Shown: positions 9,240-21,494, counted from the stretch's first letter. The stretch: 64,000 nucleotides of DNA from Sycobia sp. Sy_11 (GCA_018907035.1 JACCIC010000035.1:1116001-1180000), one strand, 5' to 3'. Translations and numbers: made by a program. Notes: generated by a model not told the origin, from the sequence alone.

Positions 9240-11740
9240 AGTGTCTCGTATGAATTTAATATTCACTGTTACTCTTAGTTTTATACTGAAGGCATCCGAA
9301 GATTATCATATCAATGCTAGATGTTCGCGACAAAAATGAGAAAAAAATAACGAAGGTATAAAAAATTCGAAAAGATGCAGATTTATTTATGGACCGTAAC
9401 CGAATAAATAAAATATTAAATATCGTCATATATCACTTGAGTTTGATTAATTTATTATTTCGCTATCTCGCGTCATTTATCGTTATTCAGATCATGTCCA
9501 TCCTACCTCGTAAATTTTTGGTTTTCCAGCGGTAAGCGCACGACGTAAGGCAAAGTCGTGCCACACGTTCCTTGTCGTGATGCGATAATATTAGTCCTCG
9601 CCTTTTTGCGAGACTCAAGTGACCAGTTCCACTCAATATACCTTTCTCGTTTTTTTTCTTCTTTTTTTTTTCTTGTTTAATCTCAATAATTTTATTACAT
9701 TCGTATCGCTTCTTACTTTTACTCGAGAAAATTAAATTCGCCGACCGATGGAATACGTTAAAATGAAATTTAGTTATGAAAGATATGAAAGTATGGAAGT
9801 GAAAAAAATAAACGCTTTTCAAATCAAATTAAGGGAGAAATAAACGTGCAATTGTTACGTTCTATGCGCAATGTACGAAACATAAAATTTTTTAAGCCGA
9901 ATTTTTTGACAAATTCCCAAAGAGAAGAATTCGCAGGTCTCGAATTTACTTCGGCGATTACCGGGCGGTCGACCCACGTATACTCGGGAATCTCTTCTCG
10001 TCCGCTGCATTATTTATATGGCCATTGTGTAACTGTAGCTATACAGGTACCGATAAATCAACCTAATTAAAATATTTCATCTTATTTCGGAGCTTTTTTA
10101 TTGTGCATAAATAATGTTTGTAAAAACGCGAAATTTTGAGCGATTGAAAAAGAATAAAAGAGTTTAGTTTAACAGTATATTATAATGCTTAACAGAGCAG
10201 AAGAGCATTAATTCTTCACCTTATGAATAAATTTATAATAAATATAAATTGTTTCTACAGAAAATGCCATGGGAACAATTTTTTGATGATATATGCAACA
10301 ATAGTTGAAATATAAATTTTTTTTATTGAATTTTTTTATTTAAATTTTCATAATAGGTGGCAATAGCAATGAATGTTAGTTTGTACTAGCATTTGTAAAA
10401 ATTGATTGTCATCAAGATTTTTCAGGTTTCGTTGTTTGAAAATTCTCTAAATAACTAACAGAAATTTAATAATCAAGCTGCTCCTCTTATAGAAATTATT
10501 GGATCTAATATGCAAAAATCAAATGACTAATAAATAAAATATTTCGAGTCATGTAATATAACTGCTTAATCTAATCGTTTTATCAGAACGTTCAAAGTAC
10601 ATAGGTTTATTAGTATAACTGTCAATTTGCTGACTTATTTATAACTTATTCTTAATTTATAATTGCATGTGTTGATACGTCGACATAAAACAATTCAAGT
10701 TTAATAGTATTTTGAAACTCAAAACTATTCAAAATTATGTTTAATTTTTTTATACAACAGAATTAATATTAATCGATTTTTTATATATTTTTAGTTCGTT
10801 TTGCAAAGCCTGAATAGGATAACGAAAACATGCTTTTAAATCGTGGTAACAATAAAAATGCATTTCTTTTTGTGACATTTATACACCAAAAATGGAGGGC
10901 GAACAACGTTTCAATTGCAAAAAACGAAAAGATTAAAGTTAGCTTTTCAGAATAGCTACAAAGTCGAAAATAGAAAGGACAAAAATAGCCAGAGCCTAAT
11001 ATTCGACCGTATAATTTATGATGGCGGTCATTGGCCATAAAAAAATCATTAAACTCACCTTAGTCAATTTAGGTTCCCCTGTACGTTTTCGTATATCTTT
11101 TTAAGAAATGTCGATGCCTCGTATATTTCTGTTAAACTCTTCGGCAGAAATGCATATTAATGCTTGAATTATTTTTATTCTTTTATTTTTATGACATATA
11201 ATTGAGCGTGAACTTTTTATTTGATTCTATTCATTGCTTATTACACAATCGATTCGTGTAGATATTCAATTCGTATTAATGTAGAATGTTCAATTCGTTT
11301 ATAAGAATTCGAGAAAAACTAATTGTCGTTAATTAAATATTGCTTCCGATGAATTATACAATCAAAAAAGTAGACCAATATATTAACAATAGTTACTATA
11401 TTCATGATCAACCAATCTGTCGTAAATAATGATTGCGTCACTCTTCTATATACTTTGATATTCTAATTTCTTTAAAAAATAAAGTCAATATTATTTTTCT
11501 ATATTCTTCACGCAATAGTTCTGTAAAATGGAATTTTTAAAAATAATTTTTCTTGTATTTTACCATGTTACGCTCTTTAGTGTCGAAAATAAAGTACAGT
11601 TAATGATAACACCGATATAAAGATGCTGTAATTTTAACCCGAGCACAAAGCCTTGAGTAGATCAATAAGTTAGATCGAAAAACTGGCCGCAATATTTAAT
11701 ATTGCTTCGATTTTGGGAAAAATTCTTTATTACGTTAAAG
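9240..11740. other. AT-rich desert, 2.5 kb
   Basis: Long AT-rich interval with poly-T near 9650-9675 and no frame above about 110 codons. A small hairpin (TAATGCT/AGCATTA, 7-bp stem, 14-base loop) lies at 10183-10210. Nothing else recognisable. Confidence 0.65.
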
Positions 11741-12059
11741 TATTGTTAATTTTCCAAACAACACGCATAACTCGCGTCGTAAGTATGGGTTCTTCGAACT
11801 TTTCCCTCGTCCGTGTTATTTGTCGAAAGTCGTCGGGCGGACGATGCGCGCGGAGCTCCGGGAATAAAGGATTTCCGCATAATGCCGCTGATTATATGGA
11901 TCGGTCTCGCGCGAACGCGCCAGGCCAGCGATCGTTCGAACAACGATCATCATTATGGATTCCACGCGGAATCGGCGCCGATACCGATCTATGTGCCAAT
12001 AACGCTCGCGCGCGTACTAGGAGGCTTCGCGTCGACTAAGCGATTGGCCCTGAGCGACG

Positions 12060-12089
12060 CCCCCCTCCCTGCCCCCCTCCGCCCCGCCC
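12060..12089 (-). other. G-quadruplex candidate (minus strand)
   Basis: Plus-strand C-runs of 6, 3, 6, 4 and 3 with short spacers mean that the minus strand fits the four-run G-quadruplex pattern. Confidence 0.7.
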
Positions 12090-13163
12090 GGGCCCATTAC
12101 GCGGGCGGCTGCGGCGATTTTTCGCGCGCGAGGCCCCTCGGTACCGCGCGGCTATTTCTCGCCGATCGGCGGCGGGCGGCAATTTGTTTTATGGCCGCGA
12201 AAGATTTCTCTGTCGCAAATTACCGGCATTTGCATTCAATGGCCGAACGAGATTATACATCGAAGCGCTTGCTCATTGCGTCAGCGCGGGGAGGGCGGCG
12301 GCGGGAGGAGCGCTCCCCCTGTCCCTCCTCCCCCCACAGCTTTTTTCGAGAGCCGTACAGCCGGCCCGTCGCGGACTCGCTCACTCTCGTGGCGGAGATG
12401 CGCGAGGCGAAAATGGAATAAATATACTAACGTGGCGTATCAGCGACGAGTGGATTAAGTGCGAGTGTATAAATATATGATAGCGACACGGTTGCCTCTG
12501 TCATATATACATATATACATACACATCTGTCGGGCATTGTGTGCAAGTGGCTTAATTCCATCAAGAGCTGGTGGGAAGGGTGGGTAAGGAGGGAGGGAGG
12601 AGGGGGGTCGGGCATCACACGCCGGAAGCACGTTTTATGAGATCGCACACGTTAACCGGGCAGGATTAACATTAATTTCAATAGCCGGCGTGCGCGCGAG
12701 CCAGCAATGATAACAAACAATTAAGCCCGAGAGCAAAGTCAGTCGCGCGCGACTCTCGGTGAGATCATCGATGCCAGCCGTGCGCGCGGCGCGGCCGACG
12801 GGCGGAGCGGGGCGGTGGCGGAGGGGGGGGGCGGCGACACGAATGACGCGTAGATTACCATTAAACTCGTTAACGCGGGCCGTATCAAACCAACTAATAG
12901 ATCATCGTGTCCATTAATTAATAACGCTCTCTCCAATATGAGCCTCGTGCATGTGTACGTGTGTGATCGTCGGAGAAGCTCTTGTCATTCTGTATTTGCA
13001 TCCACACTCTTCACGCAAATGGACGAGGATTGATGACGGGCTATAAAAAGACACTTTCGCCTCGGTGGATTCCCGGCGCGGTTTTCGAAAATTTGACACG
13101 CATTCGGAACTCGCAAATTGGCCAAGGAAAGGGACAGCGCCAAAGTATATATATACACGCATG

Positions 13164-13169
<6 letters not shown>

Positions 13170-13213
<44 letters not shown>
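13170..13213 (+). repeat. (TA)n microsatellite
   Basis: About 44 bp of perfect TA units, flanked on both sides by imperfect TG/CA-TA alternation. Confidence 0.95.
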
Positions 13214-13217
<4 letters not shown>

Positions 13218-13522
13218 CATTTATATGTGTGTATATGTACGAATAAGAAGTAATCAATATGGAGCACGCTCGGCCGAGGAGCTCGCGGCGACACCCTCAA
13301 TATAGGCCGCGTCGACGCCCCGTTTTGTATTAATTGTCAAACGGAGGATCGTGACGGGCGTTCGGTGCGCGCCAATGCTGCAGAATGATATCACAAGTGA
13401 CATCACGAGTCGCTCTTCTTCCATTATGCTCGTACGTAGAAGACAAGAATAGCTGGCAAAGGGAGAAAATATAGCATCGATGAGTCACGAATTATCGCAG
13501 GCCAGTTTTATTCTTAAACAAT

Positions 13523-13557
13523 TATACATACATATGTGTATACATACATATATACAC

Positions 13558-13598
<41 letters not shown>

Positions 13599-13599
13599 C
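13523..13599 (+). repeat. (CATA)n grading into (TA)n
   Basis: About 77 bp of CATA-type units with CA/TG variants, ending in a 20-bp perfect TA array. Confidence 0.9.
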
Positions 13600-13933
13600 A
13601 GTCGTTATTGCATAGCCATAAGTCATAAGACCGTCAAAGCTCGTGAGCGGCGAAACGGTCGAGAAACGATCTTCCTGGTATAATCAGCCCCCTCGATTTG
13701 CTTTGCCGGCGTCTGCCTCTCATTCTCTCTCTCTTACTTTCTCTCTTTCTCTTTCTCTTCCCCCTTCCGCTCTTTCTCTCTTCTTCCTCCACAGTTCCTT
13801 TTCTAATACGCTAGCGCGCGCGACGCTCGAGAGTGTTAATGAACGCTCAAAACGCTGGTGCGATGCAGGGGCGAACGCGCGCGCGTGTGTGCGAGGCGTT
13901 TTGGCCTACGCGTCGCTTCGTCGTAATTACGGT

Positions 13934-13948
13934 TGCGCGCGCACACGC

Positions 13949-13983
<35 letters not shown>
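13934..13983 (+). repeat. (CG)n-(CA)n alternating tract
   Basis: About 50 bp of uninterrupted purine-pyrimidine alternation, beginning with CG steps and passing through CACG into pure CA. A strong Z-DNA candidate. Confidence 0.9.
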
Positions 13984-13990
<7 letters not shown>

Positions 13991-15183
13991 GCCTGTTCCG
14001 GGGCTGCGTGACCGGAGTCCCAATGGCCGGGCGTCCGTGGCCGCCCGGCTTCTTTCGCCTCCTGTTTAATTGAAAAACAATTGCGCGCGACCCTCATCTT
14101 TTCGCGCGCCTCGCGACGACTTTTTCCTAATTGCCGAACCCACGGGCCCCGGAGGAGAGGAGCCTCGAAAACGCGTCGCCTTTTCGCGGTAGCGGAGAGG
14201 GAGAGTCCGCGTAGAAGTCGAGCCGCCGGTCTCCAAATTTGATAAATATAAAACTGGCCGCGGTGAATACGAAATTCCGCTGATTACACCCAAATTACGT
14301 ATGAGAAATTGCGAAATCGCTTCGCGACGTGCGCCTACCGGGGAGGGGGGTGGGAATAACGCTCCAGGAGACGAATATTTTTTTGACGAGAAATTTTATA
14401 CACAAACATTATATAAACGTATAAATCCTTTATTCATCAACCTAATTAAAAACAACGTAACTTTTTATAACGCGCACTTTGGAAATGGCGTCGGAGCGCT
14501 TGGTCTTAATTAAACTATATATACTTTATAGCTCGCGCTAAATTTATTCATCCAGTTATGCCCTGTCGTTCGCGAAAAGATTCCGTCAATCTCGCCGGAT
14601 TTTCATCTAAATTATCAAGGAATCGCGAGTTTTGCAAATTCATCTAAAACTGGACTGGAGCCATTTTTCAAGAACTCGTCCGGAATTCGGTACCCCGCCG
14701 CTGCGGTCGACGCCGGGTCGAGAGCCGAGCACATAGCGCGGATTAAGGGGTCGCGGGCGGCGGGAGGCGAGGGGAGCGCGGAATTTTCCCAACTTTCCGT
14801 CGTTTTCCACGGAGGCGCGCGTCGAAAAGCGGCGGATCGGTTGGCCGGGGCTAATACAGCAAAGTTTTCGCATCATCCGTCGGGAGCATCTTCGCTCCCC
14901 GCATCCCCGCCCCGCCGCCTCAGCCACCCCCTTCCCCGCCCATCCCCTTCTCCCGGTCTCCCCGGCCTTTCGCTCGCGGCGCTTATTAAGTCCCGACGGT
15001 GATTTCTGCGCTGCGGCGCTCGCCACGAGCGGCGAAAAGACTCATAGATTTTTGGCCGCGCTTCGAAGCGCATCCTCTCAATCCATCTCGCCACGGCCGG
15101 CGTTTTTCTATGCGCCTGTAAATTATAATGACTTTACAGCGGCCCTGCATCCCGGACCTCGTCGGTGGACTTTGTGCATGGGG

Positions 15184-15230
15184 GCCCCGCTGGCAATAAA
15201 AGTATAATCCATCGAAGCGGCCAGCGGGGC
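15184..15230. other. Perfect GC-rich stem-loop
   Basis: GCCCCGCTGGC at 15184-15194 is the exact reverse complement of GCCAGCGGGGC at 15220-15230. The 25-base loop is AT-rich and contains AATAAAA and TATAATCC. A perfect 11-bp GC stem framing an AT-rich loop stands out from the surroundings. It could be an RNA hairpin, a cruciform or a chance inverted repeat. Confidence 0.75.
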
Positions 15231-15235
15231 GCGGC

Positions 15236-15245
15236 GGGGGGGGGG
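15236..15245 (+). repeat. G10 homopolymer
   Basis: Ten consecutive G immediately 3' of the stem-loop at 15184-15230. Confidence 0.95.
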
Positions 15246-15445
15246 CTGGCAGGGTAGAGGATCGGGAATCCGGAGAAATTGACTGCGGCGAATTTTTATC
15301 AGACCGGGCAAAATTACCCCGGCAGGAGTCTCGCGCGCGGGCCACACGGTTTTATGGGTTTATTAGAAGCCAATCAGCGAGGTCGGAGCCTCTAATCAAA
15401 GATACTGACGACTACTAGCTCGCTCTAGCATTATGGCATTATCCT

Positions 15446-15455
15446 CCCCCCCCCC
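15446..15455 (+). repeat. C10 homopolymer
   Basis: Ten consecutive C. Confidence 0.95.
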
Positions 15456-15931
15456 ACCTCAAGCTTCCCTCTTCCACTCCTCTCCACGTCCCCGTCTTTT
15501 TTACCCTCGCTTCCTTCGGCACTTTCACCCTTGTTCTTTTCCTTATACAACTCGTTAGTAGCATTATATTACCTCTTCCCGGCCAAATCAAATTCGCGAT
15601 TGTAAACATCGCGTCTACCAATCAGCTCCACAATTTTGGATTTACACTCGATTTTATCTTCGCAGTCCGACCGCAGTCGCCGCTGCCTCCCGCTCGTCCC
15701 CTTTCTCCCCTTCACGAGATTGGGGGAAATTGTTCTTCTGCTCTTTTTTTTTTCACGGACCTCCCAAGCTACTGGCCGAAGCCCGAACCAAACCCTTCAC
15801 TCGACGCAGTATTTTGTTATTTTTTTTGAAGCTTCGCGGCTCATTTTATTAACGTCGTCGATCATATATGTATACGGGATTCAATTAAAAAGCATTTTCA
15901 TTCGCTACAATGTCGCATCTATAAATAATAT

Positions 15932-15933
<2 letters not shown>

Positions 15934-15976
<43 letters not shown>

Positions 15977-15994
15977 ACATATATATATATATAT
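15934..15994 (+). repeat. (AC)n followed by (AT)n
   Basis: About 37 bp of AC units, a short ATACACAC bridge, then about 16 bp of AT units. Purine-pyrimidine alternation continues across nearly the whole tract. Confidence 0.9.
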
Positions 15995-17339
15995 AGCTTA
16001 ATTTTGCCTTCTGCGAAAAATACCTCTCGAAGCAATAATAACGCACTTTATGCTTGCTCGCAAAGCTGTAAATGGCGCTCATTAAGGGACAAATTTTGCA
16101 AATCCGCTTGGCAATAAAATCTTTCGATCCCATCAAAGCCAAGATAAGGATTCGCCCTGTGAAGTTGGCCTGTACCCCTTTAATTTATTCCCGAAGACGG
16201 ATAAATCGCGCGCGGTCGCGCTTTTCGACGGCCACCGCGGCGGACCCCGATTGAATTCCTATAAAGTCCGCGCGCGCGAGGACCGGCCACGGCTCGGCCT
16301 CGCGTTGCGAGAGTCGCTCGCGGGCAATGAAACACACGCGGCTTTAATGGGAATACATCGAAGCCAGGTCCCGCGCGTATCGAGGGTTTTTCGTTATCTT
16401 TACGATGCGCGCGCGCTGGGCGCAAGTACAGCCGCGCGGGGGGATAAACGGCCGCGCTCGCGCGTTCGCCATGGCCGCATAAAACTTTACGACTACGACT
16501 TATAATTAACTTATTATTGCCGATCGTAAAAGGATTAAACGTTTTCAGCGGGACGGCAGGGGGCGAGCCAGCGGGCGAGCGGGTGGGTCGATCGGGGCGG
16601 GAGGGAGAGAGCGATGGGAAACAACTTGTCAAATTCTCGAAGGATATTCCGTCGCTCGGCCGGGGATGGGGGGGGGTAGCTTCGCACGTACGGCGCAACC
16701 CGACGCAACGCGCCGCCGCGGCTTTCTTTAACGAGGAATAATGAAGAAATTATGCGAGGAGCGTCGGTCGCGCGTCGGCGGGGCTCCGTTCGCGTGGCTT
16801 TATCGGCGATTAGCGAACCGTCGCCTCTCGCTCGGGCTGAATTATTGATCTTTAACGATTCCTTGTGGAGGAGCGCCCGTCGCCGTAGGATCCGGCCGCC
16901 CTCGGCACTCCGTCGGCGATAAATCTGAAATCGCGTACGCGGCTGTATGGGCCTGGCGAACCGCGCGGCCGTGCGGCGAGCCTCGGGGGAGGGCCGAAAC
17001 GCGCGCGGACCGATCCGGCGCGACACAAAGCCTCTACGAGGGGTAATTATTTATGCCTCGGACTAGGACGGCCTGCGTATCTGTGTATATACGTATGGGC
17101 GCAAGGGCTGGGCGCGGGCGAATCAGACTAGGCGATAAATCAGATATAGACTATCGGATTACGAGGGTGGGGGCCGGTCTCGAGACGCTCGATTCACGGA
17201 ATTCCGGGGTACACGGCACGGGTTTTTGCGAACCGGCCGAGTTTTGTTGCGAGTATAATAATAAGAAAGTCGCGCGGGCCGAGCGGATACGGCGAGACGG
17301 TGCGCGCGCGCTCGTAAGCAAAGACCCTGCATAAAGCGC

Positions 17340-18640
17340 GAGAGTCCAAAAACGACAAGAAAAAAAAAAAAAAAAAAAAACAGAACAAATAACTAAACGA
17401 AATGCAAAAACAATGAAAAAAAAGAAGCTGGACTCGCCATCAATTCCCTTTATTTAGCGTTTGAACCCTTGAGTCGTCGTGCCAATGGAGACGCACCCCG
17501 ACCTACACTCGACACCTACACGAGAGCGCCTCCTTATTTTTCTGCGCGAGAAGGAATAAGGTGCAGGCGTGGAATAAGAATGGAATAAGGTGCGCGACAC
17601 ACCCCGCCCTGACGGCAAGTGACCTAATTGTGACTTATGGTTCCTCTAATAGAAACGGATTTTTTCCTCGCCTTGATTTTTATTGTTTGTTTGCAAAAAA
17701 TTCGGGACGCCCGATACTTGGAATTTTGGCTATTCAGCGCGCCCTTTATATTTTATTGAAAACTTTGCGATTCGTTACCCTTTATTAAAACTTTACAGAG
17801 ATTTATTACTGATTCTTTATGTCCAGCAGTGTTTCCGGTCTTCGCATTTCAAATATATTATTGGAAAGATATTTGCATACATGTTTTATTCTATATTTAT
17901 ATATTATGCAATAAACTTTCTTCGCACATATGGTATATTCTACATTTTTATTGTATACCATCATCGATTTAAGATTTTTATCTTATGGGACAGCAAAGAA
18001 TGTACGAAACAGATAAAGTCAATTTTGTTTACTTTCATTAAATGAGGATAAGAATGTGATCAACTGCAAAGTTTTTTAATTATATTGAATAAATGCGGAC
18101 TTGTGTATTTACTATTTGTAGTTGAGCTAAAATGTAAACCGCAATGTCGATGATAATTTGTTAAATATATTTTGTCACTAGGCCTTTCATTATTACATGA
18201 AATTCTCATTAATCTTGAAACTGATTTTTAGAACGATGATGTTTTAACAGGTTTAAAATGAAAGATCTTTAATATTTAACGTACCAAGTTTAAAATAAAT
18301 TTTGAATGCAATGGTAGGTATGAGAATTCATCTGTGAAAATTCTCTAATGATATAATAAATAAAAATAATTAAGTTTTTACGATTTCGAAAATGATATGC
18401 TTCCTTAATTTTTCCAATAATAATTTTCTAATCATTGTATTTATATTATAATTACCAAAACATAGTTTCGATATATTCTGCGTGTATATATTCTGAAAGA
18501 CCGTGATTAAAATCAGTTGAAATTAAGGTCTCATTATCTTATTTTAATGTAACATGTAAGTAATAATATCGAAGGTCATACAATTAAATATCCACGAGTC
18601 TTTCACCTTCGGTTTTTTTTTTTATAATTAAACACTCGAC
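17340..18640. other. Poly-A tract and AT-rich stretch
   Basis: A21 at 17360-17380, mixed composition to about 17640, then AT-rich to 18640. The poly-A has no upstream coding or retro-element signature that I can recognise. Confidence 0.6.
17360..17380 (+). repeat. A21 homopolymer
   Basis: Twenty-one consecutive A. It could be the tail of a very old retro-insertion, but no AATAAA signal or target-site duplication is evident. Confidence 0.9.
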
Positions 18641-18794
18641 AAATCGCTTGCTCGAAATAATCTTCTCGACCGATGCCTGGGTAACACTCAGGGTGTCATA
18701 AACGATCACCGAACCCTGCACGCGTTTAACTAAGCTTCGTTAAATTCAAGTCTCGTACTGAGAAAGAAAAGGAGGTAGAGCGAGAGAAGGTGGA

Positions 18795-18826
<32 letters not shown>

Positions 18827-19110
18827 CATTGGCATTAAAAAGAAGAGGCGCGAGAGTCGGGAGGGCAAAAAAGTTGATGTTCGAGCTCGCGCGCGTTATA
18901 ACCTGTTGTTTCTCTCTGCGGAAAGCGACAGGTGCGCACTGCGCCACCCAGCTGCCGCCTTCGCCAGGATATCGCTCATACAGCGCTACCTCGGCGAGCC
19001 CTTTCGGACAATCGACCAATCTTGCCATTCCCGCACAGCTGTAAGCATGCTTCGAGCCCCGCCCCGGCTGTGTCTTCCCTTTAAAAGCGATCCACAATTG
19101 TACTATTGAT
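18640..19110. other. GC-intermediate island with a GA array
   Basis: Small island between AT-rich flanks, containing one (GA)n array and moderately CpG-rich sequence. Its frames on both strands are short or repeat-driven. Confidence 0.6.
18793..18825 (+). repeat. (GA)n microsatellite
   Basis: About 33 bp of GA units with one AAAG interruption. Confidence 0.9.
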
Positions 19111-20460
19111 TAGAGATCTTTATGCAGTGGATTATCGTTCATCTAGAGGCCATGTTTTTTCGTTGTTGCAGATTTCGTTGAAGTAATCGTAAAGAGGATA
19201 AAAAGCGAGTTTATTCTATTAGTGCGTATGATGTTCTACTAACTTTATATTTTCCAACTGTTTTAATCAAGGAATCTTCATACAAAGAGGAAAGGCGATA
19301 CAGATTAAAAAATAGGGAGATAAATTATATATTCAACTTGTTCATTTCTGTTGTTGGTTCAAAGGATGCTGTGAACTATATAAGGATAACAACATCCCTG
19401 CTCGTATCGAAGAACCCACGACAAGGCTCAAGAATTGAAATTGGTTGTTACATAATAAATATTGTTTTCTATATCATATGATAACTTCATTTTTCTAAAA
19501 TAATAATTATGGATTAAACTCTGATTTCTCCGACTCGTTCCCTTCTTACAACAGGATCGAGACGAAATTTAGGACCCGGAAATTTTGGAAAACAATCAGT
19601 GGAATAAATGAATTGATAAGGTCATCCAATTTCAAGTTCCCAATAAAAACGAAAAACATTGTACAAAACCATTTTTCAACTAATTTCCGTATTTTTTTTA
19701 GTTCACATTCGTATGAAATTTATATGAATTACTTTTCTAGTCCTAGGTATAATCTAAATAAAATCTTTAAATTATTATTCTTTTACGTTTCTGACAGAAA
19801 TAAGACCACATCTATTCGTTCTTTAGTAGTTCAAACCCTTAAAATAGACCTCTATATTAAATTAAAAAATAGTTTTATCGTTCTTACAATCGTATTATAT
19901 GTAACTAAATAATGACAGTCAGACTATCCTTATTTATTATCACCGCCAAAGAATCTGAAATAAAACTTATTACTAAATTTAATTAGATTAAAAATTAAAA
20001 CTAATAAATTAAAATAATAATAAAATAATATAATATAAATATAAAATAATTATAATAAAAATAATAAACGATATACTATGTGAGCAAAGGACAATCTGAC
20101 TGCCTCCACCACCTTATTTTCTCCTTTGATGCTCGAAGTTTCGAACTGCTACGGTTCATCCTCAGGAACTAAACTGAACTGAAGCGATAAAAATATTTAT
20201 TAAGTTAATTCAAAACAGTGGACATAAGTACAATTTTAATTTTGATTAGATCTCCATCCTCGGGTTTTTTCCTAGTTTCAACAACTCCATGCACTAATCT
20301 ACTCCAGGTCAAATAATGTCCTATGGTTTATTAATCGAAACAGAGAAATTTATCAAAATAAGATAAAACATGCTATTTTCAAAATGACGGCGACGTCAAT
20401 ACACGTCAGGTGCAAAGTGTGGCTGCGACAAAAAAAAAATCAAAAAAGTATCAAATTGAA
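19110..20460. other. AT-rich stretch with an inverted-repeat element
   Basis: AT-rich throughout. Contains the inverted-repeat element at 19914-20104 and no supported coding region. Confidence 0.65.
19914..20104. mobile_element. Possible MITE-like element with imperfect inverted repeats
   Basis: GACAGTCAGACTATCCTT at 19914-19931 and the reverse complement of 20087-20104 match at 15 of 18 positions. Between them lie about 155 bp, including an almost pure A/T core (about 19970-20065). Terminal inverted repeats around an A/T-rich core in 191 bp resemble a miniature inverted-repeat transposable element. No target-site duplication is visible, so an unrelated inverted repeat is also possible. Confidence 0.35.
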
Positions 20461-20891
20461 AAAGACTCGGCGCTCCCCGAGACTCGGGCTGTTTTCTCAA
20501 TGTTTACTTACTTGATCAAAAGACTCCTTTTATTTCTCATTTCGTCTGTCTGGTTCTGCCAATCCTTCTGTCTTTGCGGGGAGGCGCGCGTTTCTCATTT
20601 CGCGACGCCCGCCGTTCCCGTAAGCCATATCAATTTCGCGATATTACTTTGAAAATTCCGAGCGGGCCGCGAGAGCGTGAAAGACGAGCCAGTCGAGCGC
20701 GCGCCAACGGTAGCGCGGCCGCGGCGACGACACGGCGCTGCGGCGAAAAGAGAGCTCGCCGGTAAACGAGAGCACACGTCGTTAATCCTTTGATTTTTGG
20801 AACCTCTCCCATCCTCCTCCACCACCCACGCCTCGTCCTTCCCTCCCCACCTCCCAGGGGACGCCGAGCGACGGCGGCGGATGGCGGCGAT

Positions 20892-20916
20892 GGGGGGGCA
20901 GGGGGGGTGGGGGTGG
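20892..20916 (+). other. G-quadruplex candidate
   Basis: G7-CA-G7-T-G5-T-G2 on the plus strand; the long runs can supply four G-tracts with short loops. Confidence 0.75.
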
Positions 20917-21165
20917 ATTCATCCCGCCGAAGGCGCGACTGGATATCAAAGCCGCTATTTATAACGACCCCGAGAGCAAAGCCAACTTACGCGCTCTGGC
21001 GGCTCGTGCCCGGCGCGTTATTCCGGCGCGCGTTACTCACGGCGTTACACGCGCGCAGACTCGACGGCCCGCGTCGTCGCCGCGCGTATCAGCGCGCGAC
21101 GCGATAGATAGCAGACGTCGCGCCGGGCGTAATCCTCGACCGACCCTCGCAGGAGAGCGAGCCGT

Positions 21166-21190
21166 GGGCGGGGAGAGGGGTGGGGGTGGG
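21166..21190 (+). other. G-quadruplex candidate
   Basis: G3-C-G4-AGA-G4-T-G5-T-G3: five G-runs of three or more with loops of 1-3 bases, a canonical pattern. Confidence 0.8.
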
Positions 21191-21494
21191 AGATGACCGC
21201 TCCGGCGTATTTGCATATAGAGAGCGTCGGCTAAGGGAAATAGAAGGCGAATACGTGACGAGCCCCCTTCCCCCGAACCTCGGGGCTCGGCCTCCGCGTC
21301 TCGAGTTTTCCGGCGAACCCTTCGCCCAGAACTCGCCGCCCTCCCCGATCCCCCCAGCGCGTGAATGGCGTCGAGTTAAACGCCCGCGCGGCCTTATCTG
21401 CGGCGGCGGCGTCGCCGCGCCTGAATGGACAGCGCGATGCCGAGGAAAGAAGAACCGCCGGTCGGCTGATAAATTGCGAGAGGGATACTTCCCA

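Larger units (their letters stand above)
8640..9240. other. GA-microsatellite block
   Basis: Two (GA)n arrays separated by about 120 bp of mixed sequence, then a pyrimidine-rich stretch near 8940-9010. The 88-codon frame across both arrays is repeat-driven. Confidence 0.6.
11740..13520. other. CpG-rich non-coding domain, first part
   Basis: GC rises sharply at about 11760. The 202-codon frame at 11813-12421 opens at GTG and crosses CpG-rich DNA with no recognisable domain. The block also holds a C-rich quadruplex-complement at 12060-12089, a G-rich run ending in G9 at 12823-12831, ATTAATTAAT at 12913-12922, and a (TA)n array. Confidence 0.55.
13520..14520. other. Microsatellite and CpG-rich block
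   Basis: Contains CATA/TA arrays, a pyrimidine-rich stretch (13715-13800), a CG-to-CA alternating tract, and CpG-rich sequence to about 14340. The frames crossing it encode His-Thr repeats and are artefacts. Confidence 0.6.
14520..17340. other. CpG-rich non-coding domain, second part
   Basis: Mostly CpG-rich, with an AT-rich dent at about 15835-16000. Notable contents are the perfect stem-loop at 15184-15230, a G10 and a C10 run, and an (AC)n array. CAATAAAA words, resembling posterior-Hox (AbdB-type) targets, lie in otherwise GC-rich sequence at 15194-15201 and near 16111-16118. Frames of 160-172 codons on the minus strand (16180-16698, 16535-17026) are Arg/Ala/Pro-rich and unrecognised. 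Confidence 0.55.

Noticed and set aside
11813..12421. 202-codon open frame
   Set aside because: Opens at GTG in CpG-rich DNA where stops are rare; Arg/Ala/Pro-rich with no recognisable motif.
13500..13600. CRISPR-like or satellite array
   Set aside because: Simple CATA/TA microsatellite with no spacers.
17300..17380. Retro-pseudogene tail at A21
   Set aside because: No upstream coding remnant, no AATAAA and no target-site duplication.
20080..20101. miR-87-like seed (GTGAGCAAAG) near the inverted repeat
   Set aside because: Only the first ten bases match what I recall of miR-87, the rest does not, and no precursor-sized hairpin surrounds it.
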